A program made the position numbers and the translations under genes. The notes under the pieces are model-generated. The model ran no database searches and had not been told where the DNA came from. It saw only the letters and a list, made by a program, of their open reading frames with translations. From the NCBI GenBank assembly GCA_016789955.1, contig JAEUPB010000074.1:1-64000 (forward strand): a stretch of DNA of 64,000 nt, given 5' to 3'. The DNA is from Rubrivivax sp. Its GTDB lineage: Bacteria; Pseudomonadota; Gammaproteobacteria; Burkholderiales; Burkholderiaceae_C. Each line of letters begins with the position of its first letter. The stretch's first letter is position 1. Below, in pieces: positions 51,731 through 60,726 of the stretch.

Positions 51731-52537
51731 ATGAACACCCCCGCTCCCTACCAGGCGATCGCCGTCGCGCACGACGGCCCGGTGGCCACCGTCACGCTGA
51801 ACCGCCCGCAGGCCCGCAACGCGATGACGATGGGCATGGTGCTCGAATTGCATAGCGCGCTCGAGGACGCCGAGCACGACGGCCAGACGCGCGTGATCGT
51901 GCTGCGCGGTGCCGGCGGGCACTTCAGCGCCGGCGCCGACATCAAGGAGATGGCCGCGGCGCGCATGCGGCTGGCGGCCGACTCCGAGGCCATCGTGAAG
52001 ACCAGCGCCGCGTTCGGCGACTTGTGCGTGGCGTACTCGCGCACGCCGCTGGCACTGGTGGCGGTGCCCGAGGGCACGGTGATGGGCGGCGGCTTCGGCC
52101 TCACCTGCGTGGCCGACGTGGTGGTGGCCGGCGAGACCGCGGTGTTCCGGTTGCCCGAGACCTCGCTGGGCGTGGTGCCCGCGCAGATCGCGCCGTTCCT
52201 CGTCGAGCGGCTCGGCTACTCCGAGGCCAAGCGGCTGGCCGTGACCGGCGGGCAGTTCGATGCCAGGGAGGCACTGGCGCTGCGCCTGGTGCACGAGGTG
52301 CACGCGCCCGATGCGCTGGATGCCGCCGTGGCCCGCGTGGTGCGGCAGATCCTGCAGTCGGCGCCGCGTGCGCTCGGCGCGACGAAGGCGCTGATCGCCC
52401 GCGCGCGGCTGCACACGCCGGAGTCACTGGTGCCGCATGCCGCCGAGGTGTTCTCGCATGCCGCGCTGTCGGAGGAAGGCACCGAGGGGCAGACCGCGTT
52501 CCTCGCGCGCCGCAAGGCGAAGTGGATGCCGACGTGA
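51731..52537 (+). CDS. Enoyl-CoA hydratase, AtuE/LiuC-like
   Basis: A 268-residue crotonase-family hydratase. The oxyanion-hole segments are HFSAGADIKEM and VMGGGFGLTCVADVVVAG; an acidic residue follows in RLPETSLGVVP, where hydratases have their second catalytic Glu. In the pathway it would hydrate the carboxylated intermediate (isohexenyl- or methylglutaconyl-CoA). It lies between the dehydrogenase and the carboxylase alpha gene; its stop overlaps the GTG of the latter. Confidence 0.85.
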   Translation: MNTPAPYQAIAVAHDGPVATVTLNRPQARNAMTMGMVLELHSALEDAEHDGQTRVIVLRGAGGHFSAGADIKEMAAARMRLAADSEAIVKTSAAFGDLCVAYSRTPLALVAVPEGTVMGGGFGLTCVADVVVAGETAVFRLPETSLGVVPAQIAPFLVERLGYSEAKRLAVTGGQFDAREALALRLVHEVHAPDALDAAVARVVRQILQSAPRALGATKALIARARLHTPESLVPHAAEVFSHAALSEEGTEGQTAFLARRKAKWMPT

Positions 52538-54444
52538 CGGCTGGGTTCGGCAAGATCCTCGTCGCGAATCGAGGTGAGATCGCGTGCCGCGTGATGCGCA
52601 CGGCGCGCACGCTGGGCTATCGCACGGTGGCCGTGTACAGCGACGCCGATGCGCTGGCGCCCCATGTGCGGCTGGCCGACGAGGCGGTACCGATCGGCGC
52701 CGCGCCCGCCGCATCCTCGTACCTGTCGATCGATGCGATCCTCGCTGCTGCGCATGCCACGGGCGCCGATGCGGTGCACCCGGGCTACGGCTTCCTCTCC
52801 GAGCGCGCCGAGTTCGCCGAAGCCTGCGAGGCCGCGGGGCTGGTGTTCATCGGCCCGCCGCCCGCGGCCATCCGCGCGATGGGCGACAAGGCCGCGGCCA
52901 AGCGCCGCATGCTGGAGGCCGGCGTGCCCTGCGCCGCGGGCTACCTGGGCGAAGACCAGCGCGACGAGCGGCTGAGCGATGAAGCGCGCCGGCTGGGCAC
53001 GCCGCTGCTCGTGAAGGCGGTGGCCGGCGGCGGCGGCCGCGGCATGCGTCTGGTGCGCGACCTCGCCGAGCTGCCGCAGGCACTCGCCGGTGCGCGGCGC
53101 GAAGCCGAGGGCTCCTTCGGCGACGGCACGCTGATGCTGGAGCGGCTGATCGACGGCGGCCGCCACATCGAGGTGCAGGTGTTCGCCGATGCGCACGGCC
53201 GAGCGATCCACCTCGGCGAGCGCGACTGCACCGCCCAGCGGCGCCGGCAGAAGGTGATCGAGGAAGCGCCGTCGCCGGTGGTCAGCGCCGCGATGCGCGA
53301 CGCGATGGGCCGTGACGCCGTGGCCGCGGCGCGCGCCGTGGGTTACGTCGGCGCCGGCACGGTGGAGTTCATCGTCGATGCCGAGCTGCGCCACTGCTTC
53401 CTGGAGATGAACACGCGGCTGCAGGTGGAGCACCCGGTCACCGAGTGCATCACCGGGCTGGACCTCGTCGAGTGGCAGATCCGCGTGGCTGCCGGCGAGC
53501 CGCTGCCGCTCACGCAGGAGCAGGTGCGCTTCGACGGCCATGCCATCGAGGTGCGGCTGTACGCGGAAGACCCCGCCGACGGCTGGCGCCCGCAGGCTGG
53601 CCGCGTGCGGCACTGGCGCCCCGAGGCCGCGCTGCGCCCCGGCGTGCGCATCGACGCCGGCATCGCCGAGGGCGGCGAGGTCACGCCGTACTACGACGCG
53701 ATGGTGGCCAAGCTGATCGCCCACGGCCGCACCCGCGACGATGCGATCCGCCGGCTGCGCGCGGCGATCGCCGACGCGCCGCTGATCGGCATCGCGCACA
53801 ACGGCGGCTTCCTGCGCCGGCTGCTGGCCCACGAGCGGTTCGCCTCGGCGACGATGACGACCACGCTGCTCGACGAGTGGGCCGAGGCCGGCGATACGCT
53901 GCTGCGGCGCGAGCCCCCGGCCGAGCCGGTGTGGCAGCTCGCCGCGGCGCTGCTGGCCGGCCCCGAAGGCGGGCGGCCGGCGAGCGTCGCGCGCTTCGAA
54001 CTCGCCCTGCAGTGCGGCGACGAACGGCGCACCGTGCTCGCTCCGCCGGCCGATGTGCGCGTGGAGTCGTGGGCCGACCATGCCGTGCGCTGGCGCGACG
54101 GCGCGGTGCTGCGGCAGGCCGTGGCGGTGCGCGACGGCGGCACGCTGCACCTGGTGGTCGACGGCGAGCTGCACGTGTTCCACGAACCATCGCCCTACCC
54201 GGCGCGCGATGTCACCCGCGACCCGTCGCGTGCCGTCTCGCCGGTGGCAGGCGTGGTGGCTCAGGTGCTGGTGGCCGCCGGCGACAAGGTGGCCGCCGGG
54301 CAGCCACTGGTCAGCGTGGAGGCGATGAAGATGGAGATGTGGGTGCAGGCCGGCGGCGGCGGCACCGTGAAGGCCGTGCATGCCACGCCGCGCGGCACGG
54401 TGGCCGCCGGCACGCTGCTGGTCGAACTGGAGATCCACGCATGA
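52534..54444 (+). CDS. Acyl-CoA carboxylase alpha subunit (biotin carboxylase and carrier), AtuF-like
   Basis: A 636-residue protein. The biotin carboxylase half starts FGKILVANRGEIACRVMRTA and contains the ATP-grasp loop VAGGGGRGMRL, KVIEEAPSP and EMNTRLQVEHPVTE. The C-terminal biotinyl domain carries the attachment Lys599 in EAMKMEM. It charges biotin with CO2 for the beta subunit at 48953. The GTG start overlaps the previous stop (GTGA). Its separation from the beta gene by dehydrogenase and hydratase genes is the order of atuCDEF and liuABCD-type clusters. Confidence 0.9.
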   Translation: MTAGFGKILVANRGEIACRVMRTARTLGYRTVAVYSDADALAPHVRLADEAVPIGAAPAASSYLSIDAILAAAHATGADAVHPGYGFLSERAEFAEACEAAGLVFIGPPPAAIRAMGDKAAAKRRMLEAGVPCAAGYLGEDQRDERLSDEARRLGTPLLVKAVAGGGGRGMRLVRDLAELPQALAGARREAEGSFGDGTLMLERLIDGGRHIEVQVFADAHGRAIHLGERDCTAQRRRQKVIEEAPSPVVSAAMRDAMGRDAVAAARAVGYVGAGTVEFIVDAELRHCFLEMNTRLQVEHPVTECITGLDLVEWQIRVAAGEPLPLTQEQVRFDGHAIEVRLYAEDPADGWRPQAGRVRHWRPEAALRPGVRIDAGIAEGGEVTPYYDAMVAKLIAHGRTRDDAIRRLRAAIADAPLIGIAHNGGFLRRLLAHERFASATMTTTLLDEWAEAGDTLLRREPPAEPVWQLAAALLAGPEGGRPASVARFELALQCGDERRTVLAPPADVRVESWADHAVRWRDGAVLRQAVAVRDGGTLHLVVDGELHVFHEPSPYPARDVTRDPSRAVSPVAGVVAQVLVAAGDKVAAGQPLVSVEAMKMEMWVQAGGGGTVKAVHATPRGTVAAGTLLVELEIHA

Positions 54445-55319
54445 ACGGCGACACCGCCATCCTCACCTGCGCGCTGACCGGCGTGCTCACCAACCCGCAG
54501 CAGCACCCGGTGCCGGTCACGCCCGAGCAGATGGCCGCGGAGGCACGCGACGCGTTCAATGCCGGCGCCGGCATCATGCACGTGCACCTGCGGCGCCAGG
54601 AGCCCGGCATGGGCCACCTGCCGAGCTGGGACCCCGACGTGGCACAGCAGGTCGTGGACGCGATCCGCGCCGCCTGCCCTGGCGTGATCATCAACCTCAC
54701 CACCGGCGTCGTCGGGGCCGATGTCAGCGGCCCCATCGCCTGCCTGAAGCGGGTGAAGCCCGAGATTGCCGCCTGCAACGCCGGCAGCCTGAACTACCTC
54801 AAGCTCAAGGACAACGGCGAGTGGGCCTGGCCGCCGATGGTCTTCGACAACCCGGTGGGCAAGGTGCAGAAGATGCTCGACGCGATGCACGAGACCGGCA
54901 CGCACCCGGAGTTCGAGTGCTTCGACGTCGGCATCGTGCGCTCGGCGGCGATGTACGCCCGCGCCGGCATGATCCGCGGCGTGCCCGAGGTGAACTTCGT
55001 GATGGGGGTGGCGAGCGGCATGCCGTGCGATGCCGAACTGCTCGCGCTGCTGCCGCGCTGGATGCCCGAAGGCGCCGTATGGCAGACCACGCTGATCGGC
55101 CGCGCCGAGATCTGGCCGGTGCACCAGAAGACCGCCGAGCTCGGCGGCATGCTGCGCACCGGCCTGGAGGACACCTTCTACCTGCCCGGCGGCGAGCGGG
55201 CCTCGGGCAACGGCGTGCTGATCGAGGCATTGGCCGCGTGCGCACGGCGCGCCGGGCGCCGGGTCGCATCGCCGGCCGAGGCGCGCCGGCTCCTGGGACT
55301 GGCCGAGCATGCCCACTGA
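54441..55319 (+). CDS. BKACE-family beta-keto acid cleavage enzyme (DUF849)
   Basis: A 292-residue TIM-barrel zinc enzyme. The metal motif is the His-x-His of IMHVHLR (H47, H49). Members use acetyl-CoA to split a beta-keto acid into a CoA ester and acetoacetate; the first known one acts on 3-keto-5-aminohexanoate. Here it follows the carboxylase alpha gene with a four-base overlap, in the place where a hydroxymethylglutaryl-CoA-lyase-like step would be expected, so it may supply the chain-shortening step of the pathway. Substrate unknown. The thioesterase gene starts inside its last codons. Confidence 0.82.
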   Translation: MNGDTAILTCALTGVLTNPQQHPVPVTPEQMAAEARDAFNAGAGIMHVHLRRQEPGMGHLPSWDPDVAQQVVDAIRAACPGVIINLTTGVVGADVSGPIACLKRVKPEIAACNAGSLNYLKLKDNGEWAWPPMVFDNPVGKVQKMLDAMHETGTHPEFECFDVGIVRSAAMYARAGMIRGVPEVNFVMGVASGMPCDAELLALLPRWMPEGAVWQTTLIGRAEIWPVHQKTAELGGMLRTGLEDTFYLPGGERASGNGVLIEALAACARRAGRRVASPAEARRLLGLAEHAH

Positions 55320-55812
55320 GCAGGCCAAGGATCCGAAGCTCCCGCGCCGCGGCGCCGAGGACCAGCGCCGGCTGGACCGGCTGCTTTCGGAGATCTTCGA
55401 GAAGCACATCGTCTTCAACACGGTGCTGGGGCTGAAGGTGCTGTCGGTGACGCACGGCGACGTGCGCGGCGGCTTCGAGATGCGGCCCGAGCTCGTCGGC
55501 AACTTCTCGTCGGGCCAGCTGCACGGCGGCGTGATCGCCTCGGTGCTCGATGCGATGGGCGGCCTGGCGGTGATGGTCGCGGTGGGCGAGCGCCATGCGC
55601 ACGAGTCGGCCGACCACGTGGCGCACCGCTTCGCCCGGCTGGGCACGATCGACCTGCGCATCGACTACCTGCGCCGCGGCCTGGGCAAGCAGTTCCTCGT
55701 CACCACGGAGGTGCTGCGGCTGGGCGGCCGCGTCGGCTCGGTGCAGATGAGGCTGCACAACGAACACGGCACGCTGCTGGCCACTGGAGCCGGCGCCTAC
55801 ATGGTGTCCTGA
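55309..55812 (+). CDS. Hotdog-fold thioesterase (YigI/PaaI-like)
   Basis: A 167-residue hotdog-fold protein. The active-site helix region GNFSSGQLHGGVIASVLDAM contains the conserved HGG, and DLRIDYLRRGLGKQF is the second signature. It hydrolyses acyl-CoA thioesters, releasing CoA from dead-end intermediates. Its ATG lies 11 bases inside the preceding gene, so it is part of the same operon and its last gene. Confidence 0.85.
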   Translation: MPTEQAKDPKLPRRGAEDQRRLDRLLSEIFEKHIVFNTVLGLKVLSVTHGDVRGGFEMRPELVGNFSSGQLHGGVIASVLDAMGGLAVMVAVGERHAHESADHVAHRFARLGTIDLRIDYLRRGLGKQFLVTTEVLRLGGRVGSVQMRLHNEHGTLLATGAGAYMVS

Positions 55813-55884
55813 CGCCCCCACGCGGCCACGGGTCTTGAATCGGCGGGCCCGGGCCGCCATCTGCCGGCGCGTTGCGGTGTCGCG

Positions 55885-55890
55885 CAGAAT
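55885..55890 (+). promoter_or_regulatory. -10-like hexamer (CAGAAT)
   Basis: CAGAAT ends nine bases before the ATG at 55900, so a transcript starting about seven bases after it would have almost no leader. No -35 box recognised. Confidence 0.35.
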
Positions 55891-55899
55891 CGCCGCCCC

Positions 55900-57027
55900 A
55901 TGACTCGCCGCCCCATGACCCGACGTCTCATGCCCCGCCTCCTCTCGATCGCCCTCGCCGCATTCGGCATCGCGGGCCTCGCCTGGCTCGCCATGCCCAA
56001 CGGCGCCGGCAGCCGCACCGATGCCGTGCCGCGAGCGGTGTCGCCCCGGCCGGCGCTGGCCGCCGACGAGCAGGCGAACATCGACGTGTTCCGCCGCACC
56101 TCGCCCTCGGTGGTGCACATCACCACGCTGGAGACGCAGCGCGACCTGTTCAGCTTGAACGTGCAGCAGGTGCCGCGCGGCACCGGGACCGGCTTCGTGT
56201 GGGACGAGCAGGGCCACGTCGTCACCAACTTCCACGTCATCCAGGGCGGCTCGGCCGCGCGCGTGACGCTGGCCGACCAGAGCACGCACAAGGCCACGCT
56301 GGTCGGCGCCTTCCCCGACCGCGACCTCGCGGTGCTGAAGATCGACGCGCCGCCGGGCCGGCTGCCGCCGATCGCCGTCGGGTCGTCGCGCGACCTCATC
56401 GTCGGCCAGCGCGTCTACGCCATCGGCAACCCCTTCGGCCTCGACCAGACGCTGACCACCGGCATCGTCAGCGCGCTGAACCGCGAGATCTAGTCGTTCA
56501 TCAGCCGCACGATCCGGGGCGTCGTCCAGACCGACGCGGCGATCAACCCCGGCAACTCGGGCGGCCCGCTGCTGGATTCGGCCGGCCGGCTGATCGGCGT
56601 CAACACGCAGATCGCCAGCCCCAGCGGCGCCAGCGCCGGCATCGGCTTCGCGATCCCCGTCGACGAGGTGAACCGCATCGTGCCGCGGCTGATCCGCGAC
56701 GGCCGCTTCGTGCGCCCGGCGCTGGGCATCAGCGCCGGCTCGCCTGCGCTGCACCGCGCGCTGAACCTGCCGCGCGGCGTGGCGCTGGTCCAGGTGGCCC
56801 CGGGCGGGCCGGCCGCGCGGGCGGGCCTGCAGCCGTTCCGCCGCGGGCCGGACGGATCGGTGGTGCCCGGCGACGTGATCACCGCCATCAACGACGAAGC
56901 CGTGGGCGACCTCGACGAGATGCTGGCGCAGCTCGAGCGGCGCAACAGCGGCGACGCGGTGACGCTGACGGTGTGGCGTGCCGGGCAGACGCGCCGGCAG
57001 GCTGTGACGCTGACCTCCGGAGACTGA
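55900..57027 (+). pseudogene. HtrA/DegP-like serine protease interrupted by one TAG codon
   Basis: An S1C-type periplasmic protease: signal anchor (residues 14-32), catalytic H112 in VTNFHVI, D142 in DRDLAVLK, then TAG at codon 198 (56491-56493), where relatives have a Glu or similar residue in the REI-x-S segment. After it the same frame continues for 177 codons with IQTDAAINPGNSGGP-like sequence (VVQTDAAINPGNSGGPLL; catalytic Ser220) and a PDZ domain (from about 285). Both halves keep perfect coding character. Translation would stop before the Ser, so the product is inactive unless the codon is read through, or is a sequence error. ATGs at 55915 and 55930 are alternative starts. Confidence 0.85.
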
Positions 57028-57046
57028 TTCCGGCGATTTGTGACCG

Positions 57047-57075
57047 CGGGACTGTCGCGTCCCGACCGTACTTTT
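57047..57075 (+). terminator. Weak terminator-like hairpin
   Basis: CGGGAC-TGTCGC-GTCCCG is a 6-bp stem followed after six bases by a TTTT run, 20 bases behind the protease stop. A second small hairpin with a T6 tail (AAAGG-CCC-CCTTTTTT, 57131-57146) lies just before the next gene. Confidence 0.45.
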
Positions 57076-57178
57076 CCACCGTTCACGCCTGCGGCCCGCC
57101 CGCAGACTGCCGACTGCTCGCCTGCCGCGCAAAGGCCCCCTTTTTTCGGGTCCGCGTCCGGGCGACCAGGAGTCGTGC

Positions 57179-59611
57179 ATGTCCGCCTTTCTCGACACCC
57201 TGCTCGCCCCCGCCGCGCGATGCATGCGGCGCCTGCGCCTGCCCACCAAGCTCGGCCTGCTGGCCACCGTGCTGCTGGTGCCGCTGCTGCTGCTCGGCGC
57301 GGCGCAGCACACGGCCCTGCGCGACACCGAGAGGGCCGCCGTGCGCGAGCGCGAGGGCGCCCGGGTGCTGGCGAAGTGGATGGACGTGGTCAACGGCGTG
57401 CAGGTGCACCGCCTGCTGACGAGCCTGGCGCTGAGCGGCGATCGCGAGGCCGACGCCGCACGGGCCACTCGCCGCGCCGCGCTGAAGGAAGCGCTGGCCG
57501 CCGCCGAGGGCGCCTCGACGGCCCGGCTGCCGTTCGAGATGCCGGCCGAATGGCGCGAACTGAGCACCGCAGCAGCAGCGCTCGCCGAGGGCCGCCACCC
57601 CACGCACCGCGACGAGGCCTTCGCCGTGCACACGAAGGTGATCGACGGGCTGCAGGTGCTGCTGTTCCGCATCGCCGAGCAGTCGCAGTTGCTGCTGGAC
57701 CCGTCCGCCGAGACCTATCTGCTGATGGACCTGGCCGTGAGCCAGATCCCGCCGGCGATCGAGGCGGTCTCGCAGGCCCGGGCCCGCGGCGAGCTGCTGT
57801 TGGTCCGCGGCGACGCGAGCGGCCGCGAGCGCGTGCTGATGAACCTGCTGGCCGCCGACGTCGACCGCCAGGTCTCCGGCATCCAGGTGCGCACGCAGGC
57901 GCTGCAGCGGACCGGCGCCACCGTCATTGGCAGCGGCCCCGAGATGCTCGAGCAGGCCCGGCGCTTCGCGACGCTGACGCGCGACACGTTCTCTGCCGAC
58001 GCCATCACGCTGGAGCCCGCCGTCTTCCGGCAGGCCGGGCAGCGCGCCATCGAGGCCGGCCGGGAACACGAGCAACGCATCGTCGCCGAGCTGGTGCGCC
58101 TCGTGGAAGCGCGGGCGGCCGCCGCGATGCGGCTGCGCTGGGGCCAGGTCGCCGCGGCGTCGGTGGCGCTGGTGCTGCTCGTCTACCTGTCGGCGGCGTT
58201 CTACGCCAGCTTCTACGGCTCGCTGCGGGCGCTGCACAAGGGTGTGCAGCGTGTGGCCGGCGGGGACCTCTCGCACAAGCTCGTGATCCACGGCAGCGAC
58301 GAGATGGCGCAGATCGGCAGCCTCGTGGAGGCGATGAACCAGCGGCTGTCGGCGATGGTGGCCGAGATCCGCAGCAGCGCGGTGCGCGTGGGCATGGCCG
58401 GGCGGCTGGTGGCCGACGGCAGCGGCGCATTGGCGCAGCGCACCGAGGAGCAGGCCGCGAGCCTGCGGCAGACGCTGGCGTCGGCGCAGTCGCTGTCGCA
58501 GGCGGTCTCGATGAATGCCTCGGCCGCCGCCGAACTCGACCGGCTCACCGAAGCGCTGCGCCACGACGCCGAGGCCGGCGGAGAGGCCATGCGCGAGACG
58601 GTACGCGCGATGTCGCACCTCGAGACCAGTTCGAGCAAGGTGGGCGAGATCATCGGCACCATCGACGCGCTCGCGTTCCAGACCAACATCCTCGCGCTGA
58701 ACGCGGCCGTCGAAGCGGCACGTGCCGGCGAGGCGGGCCGCGGCTTCGCGGTGGTGGCCAGCGAGGTGCGCCAGCTGGCGCAGCGCAGCAGCCGCGCCGC
58801 GGGCGAGATCCGCACGCTGATCGGCCAGTCCAGCGAGGAGGTGCAGGGCTCGGTGTCGCGCATCCAGAACGTCGGCCAGGTGCTCGACCGTGTGGTCGGC
58901 GGCGTGCGCCACGTGTCGGATTCGCTGCGCACCATCGCCACCGCCAGCGCCCAGCAGAGCAGCGAGCTCGAGCAGGTGGCGCAGAGCGTGGGCAGCCTGG
59001 ACAGCATCACGCGCGAGAACGCGAACATGGTGACGCAGTCTTCCGGTGCGTCGCAGGACCTGGTGGAGCGCGCACAGACGCTGGCGCGCGCGGTGTCGTC
59101 GATCCGGCTGCGCCAGGGCAGTGCCGACGAGGCGCGGGCGCTGGTCGACCGCGCGCTGCCACTGCTGCAGTCGCAAGGCCTCGCCGGCGCCAGTGCCGAG
59201 CTGCATTCGCGCGATTCCGGCTTCGTCGACCGCGACCTGTACGTGTTCGTGATCGACCGCGCCGGTGTCTATCGGCTGCACGGCGCCAAGACCTCGATGG
59301 AAGGTCACCGCGTGCACGAGGTGCCCGGCATCGACGGCGACCGCTTCGTGCGCGACGCGTGGGAGGCCGTGGCGCGCGGCGGCGGCTGGATCGACTACGA
59401 GATCCTCAATGCCGAGACCGGCAGCGTGATGCCCAAGGCGTCGTACGTGGTGGGCCTCGACTCGCAGCTGTTCGTCGGCTGCGGCGTCTACCGGCACGAC
59501 TCGGCGCAGAGTGCCGCGCTCGACCCGGCCGCAGCCGCACCGTCAAGCTCGCGCGCCCCAGCAAGCGCCACGCCGCCGGCCGTCCCGGCGCTGCGCACCG
59601 CGCGCGCCTGA
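57179..59611 (+). CDS. Methyl-accepting chemotaxis protein with C-terminal Cache-like domain
   Basis: An 810-residue chemoreceptor. Transmembrane helix 1 (about 24-43) and helix 2 (about 322-345) enclose a large helical periplasmic sensor; HAMP and the signalling domain follow (hairpin tip [20 protein letters not shown] near 497-516). Behind the signalling domain, at about 645-775, stands another globular domain with FVDRDLYVFVIDRAGVYRLHG and FVGCGVYRH, clearly related to the secreted Cache protein at 21540. By topology this second sensor is in the cytoplasm. AGGAG precedes the ATG. The last 30 residues are a disordered Ala/Pro tail. Confidence 0.9.
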   Translation: MSAFLDTLLAPAARCMRRLRLPTKLGLLATVLLVPLLLLGAAQHTALRDTERAAVREREGARVLAKWMDVVNGVQVHRLLTSLALSGDREADAARATRRAALKEALAAAEGASTARLPFEMPAEWRELSTAAAALAEGRHPTHRDEAFAVHTKVIDGLQVLLFRIAEQSQLLLDPSAETYLLMDLAVSQIPPAIEAVSQARARGELLLVRGDASGRERVLMNLLAADVDRQVSGIQVRTQALQRTGATVIGSGPEMLEQARRFATLTRDTFSADAITLEPAVFRQAGQRAIEAGREHEQRIVAELVRLVEARAAAAMRLRWGQVAAASVALVLLVYLSAAFYASFYGSLRALHKGVQRVAGGDLSHKLVIHGSDEMAQIGSLVEAMNQRLSAMVAEIRSSAVRVGMAGRLVADGSGALAQRTEEQAASLRQTLASAQSLSQAVSMNASAAAELDRLTEALRHDAEAGGEAMRETVRAMSHLETSSSKVGEIIGTIDALAFQTNILALNAAVEAARAGEAGRGFAVVASEVRQLAQRSSRAAGEIRTLIGQSSEEVQGSVSRIQNVGQVLDRVVGGVRHVSDSLRTIATASAQQSSELEQVAQSVGSLDSITRENANMVTQSSGASQDLVERAQTLARAVSSIRLRQGSADEARALVDRALPLLQSQGLAGASAELHSRDSGFVDRDLYVFVIDRAGVYRLHGAKTSMEGHRVHEVPGIDGDRFVRDAWEAVARGGGWIDYEILNAETGSVMPKASYVVGLDSQLFVGCGVYRHDSAQSAALDPAAAAPSSSRAPASATPPAVPALRTARA

Positions 59612-59709
59612 CCGGCATCCGTTGCGCCCGCGCCCGGCGCGGGTGTGATCGCGGCCACCGCTTGACCGGGGTCAACGATCGACCTCATGTTCGGGCGTCG
59701 AATGGGTGC

Positions 59710-60651
59710 ATGGACCCGCGCATGGACACCCCGCTGCCGGACGGCGTGCGTTGTCCGGCCTGTGGCGGCACGCTGGAACGCGAGCCCCGCCAGCGAATCG
59801 ACCGCCTGATGAGCGTGCTGCACCCGGTGCACCGCTACCGCTGCGTGATGCCCGGTTGCGGCTGGCACGGCGTGCTGGGGCGCGACGCCGTGCCCGTGGC
59901 GCACGCCGTGGGGCGGCCCGCGGCGGGCGTGGTGCTGCTGTGGTTCCTGGCCGGCGCCGTCACGGCGGTGGGCCTGAGCGAGGGCACGCGGGCGGTGCTG
60001 CGCTGGCGCAAGGCGCACCCGGCGGCGGTGGCCACCGCACCGCGCCCCACCGGCGCCGAACTCGACTCGCACTACGCGCCGCCGGGCACCGATCATCCCG
60101 GCGTGGAGCTGCCGGCCACCGACGGTCGCGTCGCGACCAACCCCTCGCCGCTGACGCTGCGCCGCAGCTGCGCCTGGGGCGTGCCCGGCGCCAACCCGTA
60201 CCGCGGCACCGTGGAACAGGCGCTGGCCGCCGCCAAGCTGCCACCGTCGGTGGTGCGCGAGATCGCCGACAAGGCCGAACGCGGCTGGATGGTCGACCAG
60301 GTCGAGATCTCGCGGCACGGCATCCGCTCGGTGGCCGGGCGCGTCGACTTCAACCCGAACATCCAGGCGATGGCCTTCGGCGACAAGCTGTGCTTCGACA
60401 CGCGGGTGAACTTCCCGGCCGGGCACGTCGAGTACGCGGCGCTGTACGAGGCACGCGGCGAGAACGGCGAGACGCTGCACGTGATGGTGCCGTACGTGTG
60501 CCGCAACGTGTCGGTGCTCGGCGAGCGCTACGAAGTGCCCGATCACCCGCCCGGCCGCACGCCCACGCCAGGCAGCCTGGTGCTGGCATTGCTCGGCCTC
60601 GCGGCGCTGGCCGGATCCCGGCGGCATCGGGGCATGACGTCGGGCCAGTGA
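59710..60651 (+). CDS. Zinc-ribbon membrane protein with PEP-CTERM-like C-terminus
   Basis: A 313-residue protein of unknown function. The N-terminus carries a CxxC...C-x4-C metal site (C15, C18, C45, C50), followed by a transmembrane helix (about 71-90) and a 190-residue domain with two Cys (in RRSCAWG and VPYVCRN). The C-terminus reads PTPGSLVLALLGLAALAGSR, a short Pro-rich motif, a hydrophobic helix and basic residues, which is the layout of PEP-CTERM sorting signals processed by exosortase. ATG 59710 is used; 59722 is an alternative. No exosortase gene is in the window. Confidence 0.65.
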   Translation: MDPRMDTPLPDGVRCPACGGTLEREPRQRIDRLMSVLHPVHRYRCVMPGCGWHGVLGRDAVPVAHAVGRPAAGVVLLWFLAGAVTAVGLSEGTRAVLRWRKAHPAAVATAPRPTGAELDSHYAPPGTDHPGVELPATDGRVATNPSPLTLRRSCAWGVPGANPYRGTVEQALAAAKLPPSVVREIADKAERGWMVDQVEISRHGIRSVAGRVDFNPNIQAMAFGDKLCFDTRVNFPAGHVEYAALYEARGENGETLHVMVPYVCRNVSVLGERYEVPDHPPGRTPTPGSLVLALLGLAALAGSRRHRGMTSGQ

Positions 60652-60714
60652 AGTCCGCCACGGGGCCGCAGCGCTCGCGGCGACGGCTGCCCTACAGCAC
60701 GGGCGCGGGATGCC

Positions 60715-60720
60715 GAGAAT
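60715..60720 (+). promoter_or_regulatory. -10-like hexamer (GAGAAT)
   Basis: GAGAAT ends six bases before the ATG at 60727, so a transcript beginning at the usual distance would start at the A of the start codon itself. No clear -35 box. Confidence 0.35.
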
Positions 60721-60726
60721 CCCGGC

